A stretch of DNA of 15,252 nucleotides, from assembly GCA_014238595.1 (NCBI GenBank), contig JABAAV010000033.1, forward strand, positions 1 through 15,252, given 5' to 3'. Below, piece by piece: positions 14,231 to 15,252 of this stretch (position 1 is the first letter of the stretch; the number at the start of each line of letters is the position of its first letter). This DNA comes from Myxococcales bacterium. GTDB lineage: Bacteria; Myxococcota_A; Polyangia; Haliangiales; J016. The notes under the pieces were generated by a model, which saw only the letters and a list, made by a program, of their open reading frames with translations, was not told the origin of the DNA and did not search any database. The translations under genes were made by a program, and so were the position numbers.

Positions 14231-15229
14231 TTATTTTCCAAACAAACGACTCAAAAGAGAGCCTGATTGAGGTGGTGTCATTAGACTCGAGTCATCGGCA
14301 TATTCCTCTTTGATGGTGATTCGTTGAGCCATTTCTTCAATACTTTCTTCCAATAACGTGGCTTCACTGGTGCTACAAAGAGGATTGCCTTCAGTAAATG
14401 CTGTTTGTACTTGTTTTGAGTTTTCAGGGATAATACCTTCAATTCTCAAAGAAAGTGCTTGTTCAATTTCGTGTACATGAATTTGTGGATTGTTAGTCAT
14501 ACGATTAATCACTAAACATAGTCGATCCGCGTTGTACCCTAGTTGGGTAAATAAGGTAATAACTCGTGCTGCACGTCGAATTGAAATAACATCGGGCGTT
14601 ACAACCAAGACAACCTGATTTGTCACATCTAATGTTGCAATGGCACAGTCACTAAAATCACGTACGCCATCAATGATAACATGATCAAACACATCCGACA
14701 AGCGAATGACAAGCCCCGTCAATTTATCAACAAAACTGTCATCAATATCCGTGACATGGGCTGTCTGTGTGAGAGCATAAATCCCTGAGCTATGATGATC
14801 CATTCTTCGTTTGATTAAACTTTCACCAAACAATGTTTCATCTTTGAGTAGGCTTCCAATTGATGTCGTTGGTGTCATATCTAAAGCAACAAAGACATCT
14901 CCAAGTTGAAGATCAAGATCGATAAGACATGTCGATTGTCCTAATCGTGCTAAATATGCCGCCATACTTACCGAAAGCATGGTTGCTCCTGCACCACCAT
15001 TACAGGAAAAAAACAAGACCGATTGAGCAGGAATTCTTTTTTCTGCGGCTACATTCTTAGATGAAGAGGGAGGTTCTTTTCCAATAATCTGTAATTTTGT
15101 TTGTTCTTGATCAAAAGCTTCTTCACCACCGGCTCCTTGATGAAGGGGCTCATCATTGAGATGGACAGCAACCGTATTAACGGCTCCTTCATTGAGATGG
15201 AAAGCAACCTTGGTCTCTTCATTGGTCAT
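14231..15229 (-). CDS. cpaE: Tad pilus localisation ATPase-like protein CpaE/TadZ
   Basis: CpaE/TadZ is a ParA/MinD-like protein that places the Tad machine, often at a pole. The 332-residue protein has an acidic, low-complexity N-terminus (1-65) and no recognisable receiver domain. The ParA-like core then starts with VLFFSCNGGAGATMLSVSMA (71-90). In the P-loop both signature lysines of KGGxGKT are absent (Asn77 and Ala82), as in other CpaE proteins, which often read GGVGAST or similar. LIDLDLQLGD is at 102-111, DHVIIDGVRD follows further on, and VLVVTPDVISIRRAARVI precedes the last third, where the motif INRM appears. AGGA eight bases before ATG 15229 is a good ribosome-binding site. It is the first gene of the Tad set seen here, five bases upstream of cpaF. 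Confidence 0.92.
   Translation of the reverse strand: MTNEETKVAFHLNEGAVNTVAVHLNDEPLHQGAGGEEAFDQEQTKLQIIGKEPPSSSKNVAAEKRIPAQSVLFFSCNGGAGATMLSVSMAAYLARLGQSTCLIDLDLQLGDVFVALDMTPTTSIGSLLKDETLFGESLIKRRMDHHSSGIYALTQTAHVTDIDDSFVDKLTGLVIRLSDVFDHVIIDGVRDFSDCAIATLDVTNQVVLVVTPDVISIRRAARVITLFTQLGYNADRLCLVINRMTNNPQIHVHEIEQALSLRIEGIIPENSKQVQTAFTEGNPLCSTSEATLLEESIEEMAQRITIKEEYADDSSLMTPPQSGSLLSRLFGK
15153..15209. repeat. 36-base-period imperfect repeat at the cpaE 5' end
   Basis: A 21-base sequence at 15153-15173 recurs at 15189-15209 with one mismatch. The period is 36 bases, so 12 codons appear duplicated; the encoded peptides are VAFHLNEG and VAVHLNDE. Confidence 0.85.
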
Positions 15230-15252
15230 GAAGAAATTCCTATCGTTTAAAA

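Overview
This looks like chromosomal DNA from a low-GC Gram-negative bacterium. Genes are tightly packed, several start codons are TTG or GTG, and signal-peptide lipoproteins are present beside a Tad/Flp-type pilus export locus. The phylum cannot be fixed from the sequence alone. RsmH, MetK, CysS and XseA are ordinary bacterial types. AhcY is the short archaeal/Thermotoga-like form, and the Tad genes resemble those found widely in proteobacteria. No rRNA, tRNA, insertion sequence, integrase, phage gene or CRISPR array was seen. No gene-free stretch exceeds about 160 bases.

Layout. (1) Bases 1-939, minus strand: rsmH, cut by the window edge just before its C-terminus. (2) 1101-3175, plus: a Fic-fold protein whose catalytic motif is degenerate, then ahcY 29 bases later. 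(3) 3269-6650, minus: metK, then upstream of it cysS and an unrecognised protein with two membrane segments, the last two joined by an ATGA overlap. A candidate 20-codon membrane peptide (3177-3239) follows metK. (4) 6775-9882, plus: xseA, aroE and a Gfo/Idh/MocA oxidoreductase, probably one transcription unit. (5) 9905-15229, minus: six genes of a Tad locus in the order (by transcription) cpaE/tadZ, cpaF/tadA, tadB, tadC, tadD and a small lipoprotein. Pilin, prepilin peptidase, secretin and the other early Tad genes are not in the window and would be expected beyond position 15252.

How the genes fit together. rsmH (uses SAM), ahcY (removes SAH) and metK (makes SAM) are three parts of the methylation cycle placed within 4.4 kb. 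The Fic-like protein lies between them and probably shares a transcript with ahcY. The Tad genes encode the localisation ATPase, the motor ATPase, two inner-membrane platform proteins and a TPR lipoprotein of a pilus export machine. The least ordinary items are the Fic-fold protein that has lost its catalytic histidine, the two-membrane-segment protein coupled to cysS, the small lipoprotein ending the Tad operon, and several short tandem duplications near the ends of coding regions.
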